NCBI GenBank assembly: GCA_016875165.1
Contig: VGSF01000034.1
Span: 1-42,625 of the forward strand
Source of the DNA: Deltaproteobacteria bacterium
Lineage (GTDB): Bacteria; Desulfobacterota; SM23-61
DNA: 42,625 bases
Direction: 5' to 3'
The position numbers and the translations under genes were made by a program. The notes below the pieces were generated by a model. That model was not told the origin of the DNA. It worked only from the letters and a program-made list of their open reading frames with translations, and searched no databases. Positions within the stretch are counted from its first letter, which is position 1; each line of letters starts with the position of its first letter. Positions 7,555 through 14,737 of the stretch are shown one piece after another.

Positions 7555-8421
7555 TTAACTAAATTTCTTTTGCAGGATTTTGATTAATCGGTCAGGCTGA
7601 TTGGTGATGATGCCGTCGATTCCCCAGCCGATGAACTGCTCCATCTCTTCTTCGGAATCAACCGTATAGACGTTAACCTTCATCCCCTCCTGGTGGATTT
7701 TGGCAATTTTCTCCCTGGTGAGAAAGTTCCGGCGTAAGTTCAGAACCGAGTAAGGTTTCCCCAAGGTGACTTCCTGAAGCAAAATCCAGTCTCTATGACA
7801 GAGCAAGGCCACCCGGGCCCCGGGCTCTCTTTCTTTGATTCGTTCCAGGGCAACGGGGTCAAAAGACGAAAAGATGACCTCAGGCAACATCCCGGCTTTT
7901 TTTACTTCCAGCAAAGCACGATCGGTCAATTCCGTAATGGAATATTGACTGTGGCTGGGGTTTTTTATTTCGATGTTGACCGGCAGCCGGCCTCTGGCAA
8001 GCTCCAGAATCTCTTTCAAGGCTGGAATTCGCTCTCCGGAAAACTGCGGTGCAAAACGGAAACCAGCGTCCAGCTTTTTCAGTTCTTTTAAGGTAAGGTC
8101 GGCAACCCTGCCCTGGCCGTTTGTAGTTCTCTCCAGTGTCTCATCGTGGATTACCACTACTTCTTTATCTTTGGAGAGATGAACATCCAATTCCAACATG
8201 TCGCTTCCGACTTCGATGGCTTTTTGGAAGGCGGCCAGAGTGTTTTCCGGCGCCTCACCTGAAAATCCCCGGTGGGCGATGACCATGACCGGGAATTTCG
8301 TTTTCCAGGTGGGCTTCATCTCCTCTCCTTTCATAACACAACCCATCTGTCCTCCCATCAATATACTCACAAGAATTAAGAGGGTTCCAGCCCATTTTTT
8401 ATAAATTCCCCAATTTCTCAT
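7555..8421 (-). CDS. ugpQ: Glycerophosphodiester phosphodiesterase, probable lipoprotein
   Basis: This 288-residue GDPD-family TIM-barrel enzyme carries HRG (H50, R51), EN (59-60), ELD (E77, D79) and the acid-base HD (92-93) in IHDETLERTTNG, plus the metal-binding IEIK segment. It cleaves glycerophosphodiesters to sn-glycerol-3-phosphate and an alcohol. Unlike cytoplasmic E. coli UgpQ, it has an N-terminal hydrophobic segment (about 12-24) ending in GQMGC, a weak lipobox with C28. This suggests a periplasmic lipoprotein acting before uptake. It is the last gene of the minus-strand ugp-like operon, 27 bp after ugpE, which supports supply of G3P to the transporter. Localisation is inferred. Confidence 0.85.
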   Translation of the reverse strand: MRNWGIYKKWAGTLLILVSILMGGQMGCVMKGEEMKPTWKTKFPVMVIAHRGFSGEAPENTLAAFQKAIEVGSDMLELDVHLSKDKEVVVIHDETLERTTNGQGRVADLTLKELKKLDAGFRFAPQFSGERIPALKEILELARGRLPVNIEIKNPSHSQYSITELTDRALLEVKKAGMLPEVIFSSFDPVALERIKEREPGARVALLCHRDWILLQEVTLGKPYSVLNLRRNFLTREKIAKIHQEGMKVNVYTVDSEEEMEQFIGWGIDGIITNQPDRLIKILQKKFS

Positions 8422-8448
8422 TATGGCCTCGGGAAAGGATTCGGGGGT

Positions 8449-9306
8449 TCATTTTTCTGTTTCTAACAAGCCATGCATAAAATAGCGCTGCATCAATAGA
8501 ACTACCAGAACGGGAGGGAGAAGGGCCATCATGGCCACGGCCATGACCAGGTTCCACTCGGGAGGCTGGGTCCCCGTTGGAATAGTGGAGGCGATCCCCA
8601 CCACCACGACTTTCATTTTTTCCGAACCGGTCACCATGAGCGGCCAGAGGTATTGATTCCAGCCGTAGATGAACATGACCACGAAGAGGGCGGCTATGTT
8701 TGCTCCGGAGTTGGGAAGAAGGACCGACCAGAGAAAACGCAAAGGGCCTGAACCGTCAATTTTAGCTGCATCCACCAACTCATCCGGGATGGTCAGGTAG
8801 AATTGCCGGAAGAGAAATGTGGCCGTAGCCGATGCGATAAGGGGGATGGTCAGCCCCCAATAGGTGTCAACCCATCCTAACTGACTGATGACCTGATAGG
8901 TGGAGATGATCCGGACAGGAACCGGGAGCATTAAGGTGACGAAGATCATCCAGAAAAAAAATTGCTTTCCCGGGAAATTGAAATAGACAATGGCGAAGGC
9001 GGAGAGAATGGAGATGACAATTTTCCCTATGCTGACAACGAGAGCCACGATGGAGCTGTTGAGAAGGAGCCGTCCCAGGTCAATGCGGTTCCAGACTTTA
9101 ACGTAGTTGTCCCAGAGATGGGTTGAGGGAAAAAGTTTTTGAGGAGTTTTAGTGACCTCCTCCATGCTTTGGGTGCTGATCACAAAAGCATAATATAGGG
9201 GGAACCCGATTAACAGGATGGACAGGATCAGGAGGAGATGGATAACCACTTTTGACCATTCCCATTTGCCCTTTTGCCCATTCCGGGATGAACGATGATT
9301 GATCAA
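8449..9306 (-). CDS. ugpE: ABC transporter permease, UgpE-like
   Basis: This 285-residue permease of the MalG/UgpE type has about six membrane helices and an EAA loop, DAAKIDGSGPLRFLWSVLLP, that docks the ATPase. The start is TTG 9306, overlapping the ugpA stop in TTGA; an AAAGG sits 8 nt upstream and there is no nearby ATG. This suggests translational coupling. Together with the UgpA-like partner it forms the channel for glycerol-3-phosphate or a glycerophosphodiester. The cognate ATPase (ugpC/malK type) is not in the window, so a shared or distant ATPase must serve it. Confidence 0.85.
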   Translation of the reverse strand: MINHRSSRNGQKGKWEWSKVVIHLLLILSILLIGFPLYYAFVISTQSMEEVTKTPQKLFPSTHLWDNYVKVWNRIDLGRLLLNSSIVALVVSIGKIVISILSAFAIVYFNFPGKQFFFWMIFVTLMLPVPVRIISTYQVISQLGWVDTYWGLTIPLIASATATFLFRQFYLTIPDELVDAAKIDGSGPLRFLWSVLLPNSGANIAALFVVMFIYGWNQYLWPLMVTGSEKMKVVVVGIASTIPTGTQPPEWNLVMAVAMMALLPPVLVVLLMQRYFMHGLLETEK

Positions 9307-10184
9307 TAGAATACCTTTCTTTCCGTATAGCGGAACTGCAGCATAGTCAGGAAAATCACCAAGGCCATGAGAATGACGGATTGAGCTGCCGACAGGCCCA
9401 TCCGCAGATGGACAAAACCATCCACATAGGCTTTGTAAACCATGATGGTCGTGGTATCCCCGGGACCGCCCTGAGTGACGGCGTGAATGATGCCGAAGGT
9501 TTCAAAAAAAGAAAAGACCATATTCATGATGAACAGGAAAAAAGTCACCGGGGAGAGAAGGGGGAAGGTGATCCAGCGAAAAAGTCGGAATCCGCTTGCC
9601 CCGTCCACCTTGGCTGCGTCAACTATGGAATTCGGAATGGTCTGGAGGCCTGCCAGGAAAAAGGCCACATTATAGCCTAAATGGGCCCAGGTGGCTGCAA
9701 AGATTATCAGCAGGAGGGCAATCCAGCCTTTCAGCAGCCAGTTGAATTCGTAAGCCGTGATCTTGGCCAGAAAGTAACTGAGAATTCCATAAGAAGGATG
9801 AAAGATGAAGAGCCAGATGATGCCGGCGACGGGCGGGGCGATCCCGAAGGTCCAGAGAATTGCCGAGCGGTAGAAGGTAAGGCCCCGAATTTTCTGATTG
9901 GCCAATAAGGCCAGGAAGAGGGATACGGCCAGACCTAAAAAAGTCACTCCCAGAGAAAAAACAAAGGAGTGGTAGACACTCCGGTAATATTCAGGGGAAG
10001 TGAGGAGGTCAATAAAGTTATCCAACCCTACAAAAATCTGCCTGTCCCCAAAAGGGGAGACTTTGAAGACAGAAAGGCGAAGCGAGTCGAAGGCTGGCCA
10101 GAAGAAAAAAACCAGGACGACGATCATCTGGGGAGCAATTAGCAAATAGGGGAGCCAAGGGTTTTTAAAAATACTTTTTTTCAT
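9303..10184 (-). CDS. ugpA: ABC transporter permease, UgpA-like
   Basis: This MalF/UgpA-type permease of about 293 residues has six predicted membrane helices and an EAA loop, DAAKVDGASGFRLFRW. It pairs with the UgpE-like protein. GTG 10187 directly precedes ATG 10184, so the start may be either. The region just upstream is unusual: the 3' arm of a hairpin with an A/T tract ends only a few bases before the start, and the only good purine-rich RBS (AGGGGAGG) is locked in the 5' arm. Expression relative to ugpB is therefore likely reduced or regulated. Substrate specificity is inferred from the UgpB neighbour. Confidence 0.85.
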   Translation of the reverse strand: MKKSIFKNPWLPYLLIAPQMIVVLVFFFWPAFDSLRLSVFKVSPFGDRQIFVGLDNFIDLLTSPEYYRSVYHSFVFSLGVTFLGLAVSLFLALLANQKIRGLTFYRSAILWTFGIAPPVAGIIWLFIFHPSYGILSYFLAKITAYEFNWLLKGWIALLLIIFAATWAHLGYNVAFFLAGLQTIPNSIVDAAKVDGASGFRLFRWITFPLLSPVTFFLFIMNMVFSFFETFGIIHAVTQGGPGDTTTIMVYKAYVDGFVHLRMGLSAAQSVILMALVIFLTMLQFRYTERKVFY

Positions 10185-10187
10185 CAC

Positions 10188-10217
10188 AAAAAGGGGAGGA
10201 ATCTTTCATCCTCCCCT
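10188..10217 (-). terminator. Terminator-like hairpin between ugpB and ugpA
   Basis: On the minus strand, AGGGGAGGA, an 8-nt loop and TCCTCCCCT (10192-10217) form a perfect 9-bp stem followed by a run of five T (10188-10192). It looks like an intrinsic terminator or attenuator placed immediately before the ugpA start. Many binding-protein operons use such a structure to make more binding protein than permease. Confidence 0.55.
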
Positions 10218-10239
10218 AATCCTTCCGCCACAGATTCTG

Positions 10240-10276
10240 TCTCCTTCCCTTTCCCTTTTTGGGAGAGGGAAGGAGA
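10240..10276 (-). other. 16-bp hairpin downstream of ugpB
   Basis: TCTCCTTCCCTTTCCC (10240-10255), a five-T loop, and GGGAGAGGGAAGGAGA (10261-10276) pair along 16 bp with one wobble. It lies 20 bp past the ugpB stop and probably protects the 3' end of the ugpB message. Confidence 0.5.
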
Positions 10277-10296
10277 TAAGGGGAATATCGTTATGC

Positions 10297-11613
10297 TTAT
10301 TTATATAGGGAGGCAAACTCTTTTAAGGTGGCATCCCCCTTTTTCACTGCGTCATCCAAACCCTCCTTGGGGGTCTTTTTCCCGGCGAATACATTCTCCA
10401 TCTCTGCTTCTGTCATATCCCGGATGGCCACAAAATTTCCCAGGCGGATTCCCTGACTGTTCGGGGTCGTTTTGCCTTTGGTAATCTGGGCGAAAGCGGT
10501 CCACAGGTTAGGGTTTTTCCGGAAATGGTCTTCTGGCAGAGCCTTCAGGACAGATCTGCTGATAGGGATGTATCCGGTATTGGCATGCCACCAGACCTGC
10601 TGCTCCGTGTTGCTCAGGTGTTCAAAAAATTTAGCCACCCCTTTATATTGCTCTTTTTTATGACCCTTCAGCGCCCAAAGGGTGGCTCCGCCGATTATGG
10701 AGTTGCCTTGAGGATAACCGCTCAACCTCGGCAGGCTTGTAGTGCCCCATTCGAACTTAGCAGTTCTGGTTAAAGTTCCAACTAAGGCAGTCGAAGCAAG
10801 GCCAATGGCGGCTTCTCCGTTGATGATGGGCTGGTCACCCCGACTTCCCCTTCCCGAGTAAGTAAAAATCCCTTCCTTCTGCCAGCGGGTGAGGAGTTCC
10901 AGTATCTGTATTCCGAGTTTGCCATTGATTTTCAACTGGGTGGCCATGGCGGCAAACCCGTTTTGATTATCGGCAAAAGGCTGATCATGCCAGGCATGCA
11001 TATTTTCCATGAGGGTCCAGGAAGGCCAGGCCACCGTAAAGCCTATTTTCGTGGCCCCCGAAGCGACGGCGGCCTTGGCATACTTTTCAATCTCTTCAAA
11101 AGTGGTAGGGGGATTTTGAGGGTTGAGGCCAGCCTTCTCGAAGATGGTCTTGTTGTAATAGAGAACGGGGGTTGAGGAATTGAAGGGCATGGAATAAAGA
11201 TTTCCGTCTTTTGAATAATAGGATTTCACCACGCTGATGAAGTCCGCCCAGTCGATTTTAATCCCCTGTTCTTTCATCAATTGATATACAGGATAAATAG
11301 CTCCTGAAGAGAGCATGGTTTGAGTGCCCACTTCAAAGACCTGGATAATGTGAGGATGTGTCTTAGCCCGGTAGGCGGCAATGCCGGCAGTCAAGGTTTC
11401 GCTGTATGTCCCCTTGTGAATAGCCTTGACTTCGAATTCGTTCTGACTGGCGTTGAAGCGGCTGGCAACTTCATTCACCCTTTCGCCCAGAAATCCAGTC
11501 ATGGCGTGCCACCAGATGATCTCTGTTTTGGCCAGAGCTTCTGTGGCCAAAAGTCCAAGAGCTGCCATTAAAAACACCGAAATGAAAATTCCACGTTTCA
11601 GACTGCTTTTCAT
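10297..11613 (-). CDS. ugpB: Glycerol-3-phosphate type solute-binding protein, UgpB-like
   Basis: This 438-residue extracellular solute-binding protein (family 1) has an N-terminal signal peptide (about 1-28, ending ALAKTE). From memory it aligns along its length with E. coli UgpB: IIWWHAMTGFLGERV, PHIIQVFEVGTQTM, the segment MPFNSSTPVLYYNK, IIGGATLWALKGH and GLRLGNFVAIR correspond block by block. UgpB binds sn-glycerol-3-phosphate and glycerophosphocholine in the periplasm. ATG 11613 follows GCGGAGGTGAAC, a strong RBS. It is the first gene of a minus-strand operon, ugpB-ugpA-ugpE-phosphodiesterase. Repeat R2-B begins 25 bp upstream of the start, so the promoter must lie within or beyond repeats. 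Confidence 0.88.
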   Translation of the reverse strand: MKSSLKRGIFISVFLMAALGLLATEALAKTEIIWWHAMTGFLGERVNEVASRFNASQNEFEVKAIHKGTYSETLTAGIAAYRAKTHPHIIQVFEVGTQTMLSSGAIYPVYQLMKEQGIKIDWADFISVVKSYYSKDGNLYSMPFNSSTPVLYYNKTIFEKAGLNPQNPPTTFEEIEKYAKAAVASGATKIGFTVAWPSWTLMENMHAWHDQPFADNQNGFAAMATQLKINGKLGIQILELLTRWQKEGIFTYSGRGSRGDQPIINGEAAIGLASTALVGTLTRTAKFEWGTTSLPRLSGYPQGNSIIGGATLWALKGHKKEQYKGVAKFFEHLSNTEQQVWWHANTGYIPISRSVLKALPEDHFRKNPNLWTAFAQITKGKTTPNSQGIRLGNFVAIRDMTEAEMENVFAGKKTPKEGLDDAVKKGDATLKEFASLYK

Positions 11614-11637
11614 CGTTCACCTCCGCATTTTGTTATT

Positions 11638-11802
11638 AGGCGCTTAGCGCCTCATTAATACCACCATGTTGGCAAGAACGAATTTTTTCCTGGATCGCTA
11701 TAAATCCCACCCCTTTTATTAAAGGGGGGAAGGGAGATTTCAGGACTTTTTGCTGCCCGCCTGAGGCGGGCCATTTTTTCCGCGCCAGGTCGCGGAAAAA
11801 GC
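11638..11802. repeat. Dispersed repeat R2, copy B
   Basis: It starts AGGCGCTTAGCGCCTCATTA like copy A, has a C-rich/G-rich palindromic centre, then GATTTCAGGACTTTTTGCTG, the palindrome GCCCGCCTGAGGCGGGC and a closing GCGGAAAAAGC. It lacks the nested element present in copy A. Confidence 0.75.
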
Positions 11803-11870
11803 TTAGACATCCCTCATAGCCGCTTTTGCCAAGGGTATATCCGTTTATTAAATTCCATGCTAAGGGAGCC

Positions 11871-11991
11871 TCTTGCAAAAGTATTTTTTTGTGGTTCGAC
11901 AAGCTCACCACGAACGGAAAAACTAACTAATTTCTACCTAAGCCCGTTCACCCTGAGCCTGTCGAAGGGTAAATTACGGACTTTTGCAAGA
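11871..11991. repeat. 121-bp MITE-like element with perfect 12-bp inverted ends
   Basis: TCTTGCAAAAGT (11871-11882) and ACTTTTGCAAGA (11980-11991) are perfect inverted ends. Inside lie the widespread motifs GTTCGACAAGCTCACCACG and CCTGAGCCTGTCGAAGGG. A related end, ATTTTGCAAGAGCCTC, occurs at about 14702-14717. Confidence 0.65.
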
Positions 11992-11999
11992 AGCTTAAT

Positions 12000-12291
12000 G
12001 TTTAGTTAATTTCGAACCGGATGTCAAGGTTTTAATGCTTTTTCTCAGGTCGAAAAAATAACTTTTTGCCGGGAAATATTTTTCGACGAAAATGTCGAAT
12101 AATCATAAAACGTCGAAGTACGAAATAGCAACTAAGGATTTTAAATTATTATGTATTTTATTAAAAGGGTAAAAAACCTCGACAATTTTTCCTGTGAGTA
12201 ATTTTATAAAGGATGCCGGTTTAAACGCTCGCAAAAAAATTTATTTCACAATTTCCAAGTGTTAGAAATATGTTGATCACTCTTTTCTTCT
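12000..12291. other. AT-rich regulatory region upstream of the ZraP-like gene
   Basis: There is no coding frame. The segment contains several GTCGA(A) motifs: one in AGGTCGAAAA near 12048, an inverted pair at 12082-12099, CGTCGAAG near 12111 and CCTCGACAA near 12178. It is a plausible activator-binding region for the sigma-54 promoter at 12292. Confidence 0.4.
12082..12099. promoter_or_regulatory. Candidate activator site TTCGAC-N6-GTCGAA
   Basis: A perfect inverted repeat with 6-bp arms and 6-bp spacer lies about 220 bp upstream of the predicted sigma-54 start. Further half-sites follow. The position suits an upstream activating site for an NtrC-class regulator such as the one at 17047. That link is inferred. 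Confidence 0.35.
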
Positions 12292-12308
12292 TTGGCACAG
12301 GGGTTGCA
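12292..12308 (+). promoter_or_regulatory. Sigma-54 promoter (-24/-12)
   Basis: TTGGCACAGGGGTTGCA matches the sigma-54 consensus YTGGCAC-N5-TTGCW, with exactly 10 bp between the GG and GC doublets. The predicted start is near 12320, and a good RBS (AAAAGGAG) precedes ATG 12358. It implies activation by an enhancer-binding protein. Confidence 0.85.
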
Positions 12309-12357
12309 AAATTCATAAAACAAAGGCAATCAATAAAACAAAAAAAGGAGAAAGAAA

Positions 12358-12870
12358 ATGAGAAAGATGATTATTGCCATCGTTACAGTTGCCCTGTTGG
12401 CCACCTCAGGTTTGGCCATGGCCCAAGGCTGGGGCAGGGGTGCAGGTAAGGGACCGGGCTACGGCCCCGGGGGGTGTGTTCCAGGGGTATGGGCTGCGGC
12501 CTTGAACTTAAGTACTGAACAGGTTCAGGCGATGCAAGCGCTCCGGGAGAGTCAATTCCAAGAGACAATCCCTTTGCGGGATGAGATGATGAACAAGCGA
12601 CTTGAGCTGCGGACACTCTGGGCTCAGACGAATCCCGACCAGGAAAAAATCCTGGCCAAGCAGAGAGAGATCAATGCCTTAAGGACTCAACTGCAGGAGA
12701 AAGCCACCAAGCATAGACTGGAAATGCGGCAGATCCTTACCGCCGAACAGCAAACTAAATTAGGATCTATCTTGAGCGGGCCAGCGGGCATAGGGCCCGG
12801 ATACGGAATGAGAGGCGGATTTGGCCTTGGGCGCGGCATGGGAATGGGTTTTGGCCCTTGCTATAGGTAA
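12358..12870 (+). CDS. zraP: ZraP/Spy-like periplasmic protein 1
   Basis: This 170-residue secreted protein has a signal peptide (1-22, LAMA-QG) and a Gly-rich mature start (GWGRGAGKGPGYGPGG). An alpha-helical Spy/CpxP/ZraP core carries two LTxxQ-type motifs, LSTEQVQAMQ (51-60) and LTAEQQTKL. A Gly/Met-rich tail ends GPCYR. ZraP proteins are periplasmic metal-binding chaperones of envelope stress. Support comes from context: a perfect sigma-54 promoter lies upstream, a ZraS/ZraR-like pair follows 2.4 kb downstream, and a second paralogue precedes that pair. The gene has its own terminator (12902-12936), so it is monocistronic. Metal specificity is not shown; the tail has Met and one Cys but few His. 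Confidence 0.8.
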   Translation: MRKMIIAIVTVALLATSGLAMAQGWGRGAGKGPGYGPGGCVPGVWAAALNLSTEQVQAMQALRESQFQETIPLRDEMMNKRLELRTLWAQTNPDQEKILAKQREINALRTQLQEKATKHRLEMRQILTAEQQTKLGSILSGPAGIGPGYGMRGGFGLGRGMGMGFGPCYR

Positions 12871-12901
12871 TAAACTACCCCTTCATTCAACCTCCTCCAG
12901 C

Positions 12902-12936
12902 AAGGGGAGGGCCTGGGAGATGGCCCTCCCCTTTTT
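12902..12936 (+). terminator. Rho-independent terminator of the ZraP-like gene
   Basis: AAGGGGAGGGCC (12902-12913), an 8-nt loop and the perfect complement (12922-12933) are followed by a T-run. It lies about 30 bp after the stop codon. Confidence 0.85.
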
Positions 12937-12937
12937 C

Positions 12938-13098
12938 GATGGTTTCGTAAAAAGTCCATCTGCGGCGTTGCGCTTCATCTTCGTCGTTGCAGAATTGTAG
13001 GGGCGCCCCCATGTGGGCGCCCAATCTCGGGCAACCACATCGGGTTGCCCCTACAATGTTTTGCGCGCCTTGCATCTGGAGCTTTTTACGAGATCATC
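12938..13098. repeat. 161-bp MITE-like element with nested palindrome
   Basis: The ends are GATGGTTTCGTAAAAAGTC (12938-12956) and GAGCTTTTTACGAGATCATC (13079-13098), imperfect inverted repeats. Inside, ATTGTAGGGGC (about 12994) and GCCCCTACAAT (about 13047) flank two further hairpins (GGGCGCCC pair, GGGCAACC/GGTTGCCC). Right-end sequence recurs at 18438-18504. Confidence 0.75.
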
Positions 13099-13215
13099 TT
13101 TTTGTCTTTCCCCGGACATTTTTTATGTGTTATCATAATCATTACGGAAAGATATTTTGGCTTTGTTCCTGAGGAACTTAACCAGTTTAACCAGTTAGCG
13201 CCGAAGGAGGACTGA

Positions 13216-13392
13216 ATGTTGAAAGAAGAAGAAATTACCGTAAGGCTTAAAGAAGCTGTTAGGGAGGGAAAAATTTCCTGCGCTGCCGCCCAGAAGATAG
13301 CCTTAGAGAACAAGGTTCCTATGAAAGAGTTGGGAGACCTGCTCAATAAGATGAAGATAAAAATTATTCAATGCCAGTTAGGCTGCTTTTAA
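13216..13392 (+). CDS. Small conserved-looking protein ending CQLGCF
   Basis: ATG 13216 follows a near-perfect RBS (GAAGGAGG, 5-nt spacer) and encodes 58 residues. The first two thirds look helical and resemble a degenerate helix-turn-helix (KISCAAAQKIALENKVPM, then KELGDLLNKM). The end is KIKIIQCQLGCF, giving a C-x3-C pair plus an earlier Cys at 22. The terminal CQLGCF has the look of a conserved metal- or thiol-binding tail. I have a faint memory of similar short proteins in anaerobes but cannot name a family. The gene ends 29 bp before the metallo-beta-lactamase-fold gene and is probably cotranscribed with it. The function is unknown. Confidence 0.65.
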   Translation: MLKEEEITVRLKEAVREGKISCAAAQKIALENKVPMKELGDLLNKMKIKIIQCQLGCF

Positions 13393-13421
13393 TAAAACAG
13401 GGTTCAAGGATTCGAAGTTTT

Positions 13422-14261
13422 ATGAAAGCACGAATCACGATTATCTGCGAAAATTCGGTCTCAATCAAAGGCGGCATAGGGGAGCACGGGTTTGCCGCCT
13501 ACCTGGAGACAGAGAGAGGGAATTATCTTTTCGACACTGGCCGGGGAGAAGGATTAATTCCTAACCTCCTGAAGTTTGATAAAGATCCTCTATCCATCCA
13601 GAAGATATTTTTGAGCCATGGCCATCAGGATCACACAGGGGGGCTGGCTTCCATTTTAGAGCTATTAGGAGGAGTGGAGGTTTTGGCCCATCCGGATCTG
13701 TTTTCCAACCGTTATCACATCTCCCGGAAAGATGGAAAAGAAATTAAGCGATTCGTAGGGCTGAAGTTTCAGAGAGCCTACCTGGAAAGCCTCGGGGGGA
13801 GATTTATCCTGGAAAAAAGTTTTCGCGAGGTCAGCCGGGAAATGTATCTAACCGGGGAAGTGCCGCGCAAAACTCCTTTCGAAAAAGGCGACGCTAATCT
13901 TTTTGCCGAAAGCCAGGGAAAATTAATCCCGGACCCGTTTCTGGATGATCAATCATTGATCATAGATAGCCCAAAAGGGTTGGTATTGGTTTTAGGTTGC
14001 GCACACGCCGGCATGGTCAACATCATAAAGCACGCCATGGAAAAGACGGGGACGGATAGGGTGCATGCCGTTATCGGGGGAACACATCTGGATTTTGCCT
14101 CATCCCCGCAGGTGGAAGAAACGATAACGGCTCTTAAGGAATACAAAGTGGAAAAGGTCGGAGTTTCTCACTGCACGGGGTTAAAAGCAGCCTCGCGCCT
14201 ATTCGCCGAGTTCGGGGAAAATTTTTTCTTCGGGCGGGTAGGGGAAGTCTTGGAGGCCTAA
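13422..14261 (+). CDS. Metallo-beta-lactamase-fold protein, COG1237-like
   Basis: This protein of about 279 residues has the metal motifs SHGHQDHTGG, GCAHAG and GGTHLDF. The C-terminal SHCTG completes the pattern of the family annotated as 7,8-dihydropterin-6-methyl-4-(beta-D-ribofuranosyl)aminobenzene-5'-phosphate synthase-like (COG1237). In that family GC(A/S)HAG and SHCTG are diagnostic. The methanogen member makes a methanopterin precursor; the role of bacterial members is mostly unproven. I chose ATG 13422 (MKARITIICEN) because ATG 13371 would overlap the CQLGCF gene and adds a non-conserved, basic leader. It is not of the glyoxalase II type seen at 3065. Confidence 0.8.
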   Translation: MKARITIICENSVSIKGGIGEHGFAAYLETERGNYLFDTGRGEGLIPNLLKFDKDPLSIQKIFLSHGHQDHTGGLASILELLGGVEVLAHPDLFSNRYHISRKDGKEIKRFVGLKFQRAYLESLGGRFILEKSFREVSREMYLTGEVPRKTPFEKGDANLFAESQGKLIPDPFLDDQSLIIDSPKGLVLVLGCAHAGMVNIIKHAMEKTGTDRVHAVIGGTHLDFASSPQVEETITALKEYKVEKVGVSHCTGLKAASRLFAEFGENFFFGRVGEVLEA

Positions 14262-14304
14262 CTTCCAGCAATTTTCAATAGCCCATAGCCGATTAACAAT
14301 TGAG

Positions 14305-14573
14305 GTAAAACTTTAGCCCTATGAAAAGAAGTGGAGCGTAAGGGCCAAGGGAATCCGTGGCCCGGAGGCCTGGACGGCCCGCTTGGAATCATAAGGCGCT
14401 AATGTCTTCGCGAGTGGGGCGGGGAAAATGCCCCCCGCCTCCTCCGGCGGAAACGCGCGGAGTTTTTCGTGGTCAAGCGGAAACCCAGCCGATGCTTCCG
14501 GCGCGTTCCGCCCAGGCCCCCGGGCCTTAACAAAGGTGGTCAAACCACTTTTTCAAACCGCTAAATTGATACC
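14305..14573. repeat. MITE-like element M1, copy 1 (about 269 bp)
   Basis: It starts GTAAAACTTTAGCCC and ends CGCTAAATTGATAC, which are inverted ends. The arms continue as inverted sequence (GAAAAGAAGTGG with CCACTTTTTC; GGCCCGGAGGCCTGG with CCAGGCCCCCGGGCC). The centre has AATCATAAGGCGC and CCCCCCGCCTCCTCCGGCGG. Similar copies lie at 21521-21788 and 23931-24205. Confidence 0.85.
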
Positions 14574-14586
14574 AATTGAAGTTTTT

Positions 14587-14700
14587 GCAAATCTCAAAAT
14601 CGGGCGCTCAAACGTCATTCCGGGCAAGCGCAGCGCGACCCGGAATCCAGATTTTTCAGGCTGCCCTGGATTCCCGCTTTGGCGGGAATGGTGGTGTTTA
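14587..14700. repeat. Dispersed palindromic repeat R1, copy B
   Basis: It shares GCAAATCTCAAAAT, CGTCATTCCGGGCAAGCG, CCCGGAATCCAGATTTTTCA, GCTGCCCTGGATTCCCGCT and GGTGTTTA with 4472-4636, but has compact loops. It ends 37 bp before the second ZraP-like gene. Confidence 0.8.
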
Positions 14701-14737
14701 TTAATTTTGCAAGAGCCTCTCTTAAGAACCGTTTTAG

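Noticed and set aside
11638..12000. Possible CRISPR array
   Set aside because: The repeats are palindromic, of different types and not regularly spaced; no cas genes are present.
13371..13421. Longer start for the COG1237-like protein
   Set aside because: It overlaps the CQLGCF gene and adds residues unlike the family.
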